From: JAJTHY01 sp964458795
GTDB lineage: Bacteria; Pseudomonadota; Alphaproteobacteria; Rickettsiales; Midichloriaceae
Assembly (NCBI GenBank): GCA_964458795.1
Contig: CAYWJW010000065.1
Span: 1-7,433 of the forward strand
Length of the DNA stretch: 7,433 nt
Reading direction: 5' to 3'
Shown here piece by piece: positions 5,787-7,433 of this stretch. Each line of letters starts with the position of its first letter. Position 1 is the stretch's first letter. Under the pieces are notes generated by a model. That model was not told the origin of the DNA and did no database searches. It saw only the letters and a list, made by a program, of their open reading frames with translations. Position numbers and translations under genes: made by a program.

Positions 5787-7304
5787 ATGATGAGAAAAAT
5801 TGCTTATATACTCACTTGTATATTCATTATAGTGAGCATAGAAACACAGGCTTTAACGGCAAAGCCAGCAACTTGCACTTATATAGAGCAAGTTGAGATC
5901 ATGGATAATGGGATGATTAATGAGTTCATGTTGCACCAGCTACAGGAGCAATATTCGAAGAGGTGCCTTTCTAGAGATGATATAAGGAGTTTACTTAGTG
6001 ATGTAGCTGACCTGTGCATAAAAAATGGGTATATAATGACCCGAGTATATGCAGATCCCAAAAAGCTCGATGATAATATATTAAAAGTACATGCTGTCTC
6101 TGGGGTAGTTGGAAACTCAGGCTTTATCCCGAGAGGAACGGACCTTAATATTCGAGACGTAGAGCAAGAATCAGAGCAAATTTCAAGGCTCAAGGGATAT
6201 AGCGCACAGGCTGTTATCACTCCTAGCAATAACGCAGGAGAATCTGATGTTATAATGCGGATAACACCAGGAGAATTTTTAGGTGGCTCGGCATCGATAG
6301 ATAACCATGGAACGAAAAGCAATGGTATAAACCAGGGCGATGTATTCCTGCAAACATATAATGCCCTAGGGGCATATGATATACTAACCTTCGACTATAA
6401 GTACGGATTCAATAGCTCTTTTGAAAGAATGGCAAGTGAAAGCGCTATGGGTGGAATCATTATACCATATGGATATTGGACCTTTAAATTGCACGTGAGC
6501 TATTTTGATTATCAAAGGCTACTGCCTGGCCAGTATACTGATCTTCAATATACTGGTAATACTTACAACTATACTGGGGATATAGAACGTGTAGTGCGTA
6601 GAGATCACAAGAGCAAAACTATCGTGGCATGGTCATTCATACTAAAAGATAGCAAAAATTTCATGAGTAAAACCTTATTGACTTCAAGTAGCCGCAAACT
6701 CTCTATCCTAGGGTTTAAAGTATCTCATACCATGAAGGCATATGATGGGGCTTTGAGTGCATCTTTAGGTGCGCAACAAGGCATACGCTTCTTAGGAGCA
6801 GAAAAGGATATCCCAGGTAGCTTTGGTCCTAAAGCACAATTCACAAAGTATTTGCTTGATGCCTTATATGCAAAATATCTTTCTATAGCTGAGCAACATA
6901 TTATTTGGGATTCATCCTTACATATACAAGCAAGTCCTAATACATTATATGATTCAGAGCAAATTGGTATAGGTGGGATAAGCAGTGTGCGTGGATTCAG
7001 AGAGGCCCAATTTCAAGGGGAGACCGGTTGGTATGTAATGAACAATATAGCATATACACTACCCCATATTGGAGTTGAAAATAGCATAGGTAACATACAG
7101 GTATACCTAGGCGCTGATTATGGCGCAATTAAAAAGAATAAATTCAATAGCTTAAACCAAAAGAACATAAGCGGGTTCGCACTCGGAGCCCGTACAGTTG
7201 GAAAGCCTCTTACATTAGAGCTAGCCTATGAAAAACCTCTACATAAGCCTTATAATATCAGAACTAATGACCTTTTGTATTTTAAGGTGTGTTTCTACTT
7301 TTAG
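5787..7304 (+). CDS. cdiB: CdiB-like two-partner secretion transporter (TpsB, FhaC/ShlB type)
   Basis: This outer-membrane Omp85-type pore exports CdiA. It has 505 residues from ATG 5787. A signal peptide spans about 1-22 (MMRKIAYIL start, cut near ETQA). POTRA1 spans about 28-104, with Cys30 and Cys60 (KRCLSRDDI) and CIKNGYIMTRVY (77-88), the counterpart of the usual ARGYVTSR-type motif. POTRA2 spans about 105-161, with LNIRDVEQESEQISRL (120-135), very close to the FhaC-family LNLRDIEQ signature. The beta-barrel runs from about 165 to the end. It carries the L6-loop VRGF (401-404, in GGISSVRGF), the late strand motif VYLGADYG (439-446), and a terminal Phe505 expected for recognition by the Bam machinery. 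Almost nothing lies between the signal peptide and POTRA1, so the N-terminal plug helix (H1) and linker of FhaC appear to be absent. It is divergent from cdiA, whereas many CDI loci have cdiB upstream on the same strand. The family is certain; pairing with this cdiA is inferred from adjacency. Confidence 0.94.
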   Translation: MMRKIAYILTCIFIIVSIETQALTAKPATCTYIEQVEIMDNGMINEFMLHQLQEQYSKRCLSRDDIRSLLSDVADLCIKNGYIMTRVYADPKKLDDNILKVHAVSGVVGNSGFIPRGTDLNIRDVEQESEQISRLKGYSAQAVITPSNNAGESDVIMRITPGEFLGGSASIDNHGTKSNGINQGDVFLQTYNALGAYDILTFDYKYGFNSSFERMASESAMGGIIIPYGYWTFKLHVSYFDYQRLLPGQYTDLQYTGNTYNYTGDIERVVRRDHKSKTIVAWSFILKDSKNFMSKTLLTSSSRKLSILGFKVSHTMKAYDGALSASLGAQQGIRFLGAEKDIPGSFGPKAQFTKYLLDALYAKYLSIAEQHIIWDSSLHIQASPNTLYDSEQIGIGGISSVRGFREAQFQGETGWYVMNNIAYTLPHIGVENSIGNIQVYLGADYGAIKKNKFNSLNQKNISGFALGARTVGKPLTLELAYEKPLHKPYNIRTNDLLYFKVCFYF

Positions 7305-7433
7305 AAAGAGTTACTTCATCAAACTTATTATCATTCAATTTGCCAGCAAATTCCTTTTGTTTGGATAATTTATAATTAAAAATGGGGCTGTACCAGATAA
7401 CATAAAAATGTTATGTGGAAGAGATGAGAAGAA
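7305..7433. other. Right flank, no assignable gene
   Basis: AT-rich DNA follows the cdiB stop to the window edge. No intrinsic terminator with a T-run is seen. The minus strand has an open stretch ending at TAA 7284-7282 that overlaps the cdiB 3' end and encodes a Lys/Asn-rich segment without a visible start. GGGGCTGTA at 7384-7392 resembles the terminal bases of some insertion sequences, but no transposase can be judged from what is left. Confidence 0.4.
7397..7414. repeat. Perfect 7-bp inverted repeat, loop of four A
   Basis: ATAACAT (7397-7403) and ATGTTAT (7408-7414) are exact reverse complements around AAAA. The stem is AT-rich and has no T-run after it, so it is a poor terminator. It lies just inside the GGGGCTGTA sequence and could be part of an insertion-sequence end or an operator. 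Chance is also plausible in DNA this AT-rich. Confidence 0.35.

Noticed and set aside
5879..6322. Minus-strand open frame of 147 codons inside cdiB
   Set aside because: It is antisense to the POTRA-coding part of cdiB, which has clear family motifs. The antisense product is Ser/Leu-rich with no recognisable domain.
1..7433. tRNA, rRNA or riboswitch
   Set aside because: Non-coding DNA is limited to three short stretches, and none shows a cloverleaf, conserved rRNA sequence or structured leader.

Overview
This window holds one complete two-partner secretion locus of the contact-dependent growth inhibition (CDI) type. It contains a CdiA-like effector (913-5601, minus), its presumed immunity gene directly downstream (228-911, minus), and a CdiB/FhaC-like outer-membrane transporter (5787-7304, plus). 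The transporter is transcribed divergently from the effector across a 185-base AT-rich intergenic region. The host must be Gram-negative, because the system needs Sec export and an outer-membrane Omp85-type pore. The DNA is AT-rich outside the Ala/Gly-rich parts of cdiA. That would fit an AT-rich proteobacterium, possibly a host-associated one, but nothing here fixes the taxon.

Layout. Positions 1-227 have no convincing gene. The immunity gene at 228-911 starts one base after the cdiA stop, and its ribosome binding site lies in the last codons of cdiA, so the two are translationally linked. cdiA encodes 1562 residues in this order: signal peptide, TPS transport domain, a short beta-helical stretch, a conserved central CdiA segment, haemagglutinin repeats, an Ala/Gly-rich DUF637-like region, a pretoxin domain ending in a variant VENN motif (VDNN), and a 222-residue C-terminal toxin region. 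A candidate cdiA promoter lies in the intergenic region. cdiB has a signal peptide, two POTRA domains and a barrel with the VRGF motif and a terminal Phe. The last 129 bases hold only weak hints of a gene remnant and of an insertion-sequence end.

How the parts work together (family knowledge). CdiB in the outer membrane recognises the CdiA TPS domain and exports CdiA to the surface. On contact with a neighbour, the C-terminal region after the VENN-like motif is delivered inside. CdiI neutralises the toxin in sibling cells. I recognise neither the toxin nor the immunity family by name. The last ~90 residues of CdiA have a layout compatible with a PD-(D/E)XK-type nuclease, but this is inference. 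The points most worth a second look are the toxin/immunity pair, the divergent cdiB, the unusually short CdiA, the VDNN variant and the shift to AT-rich DNA after it.
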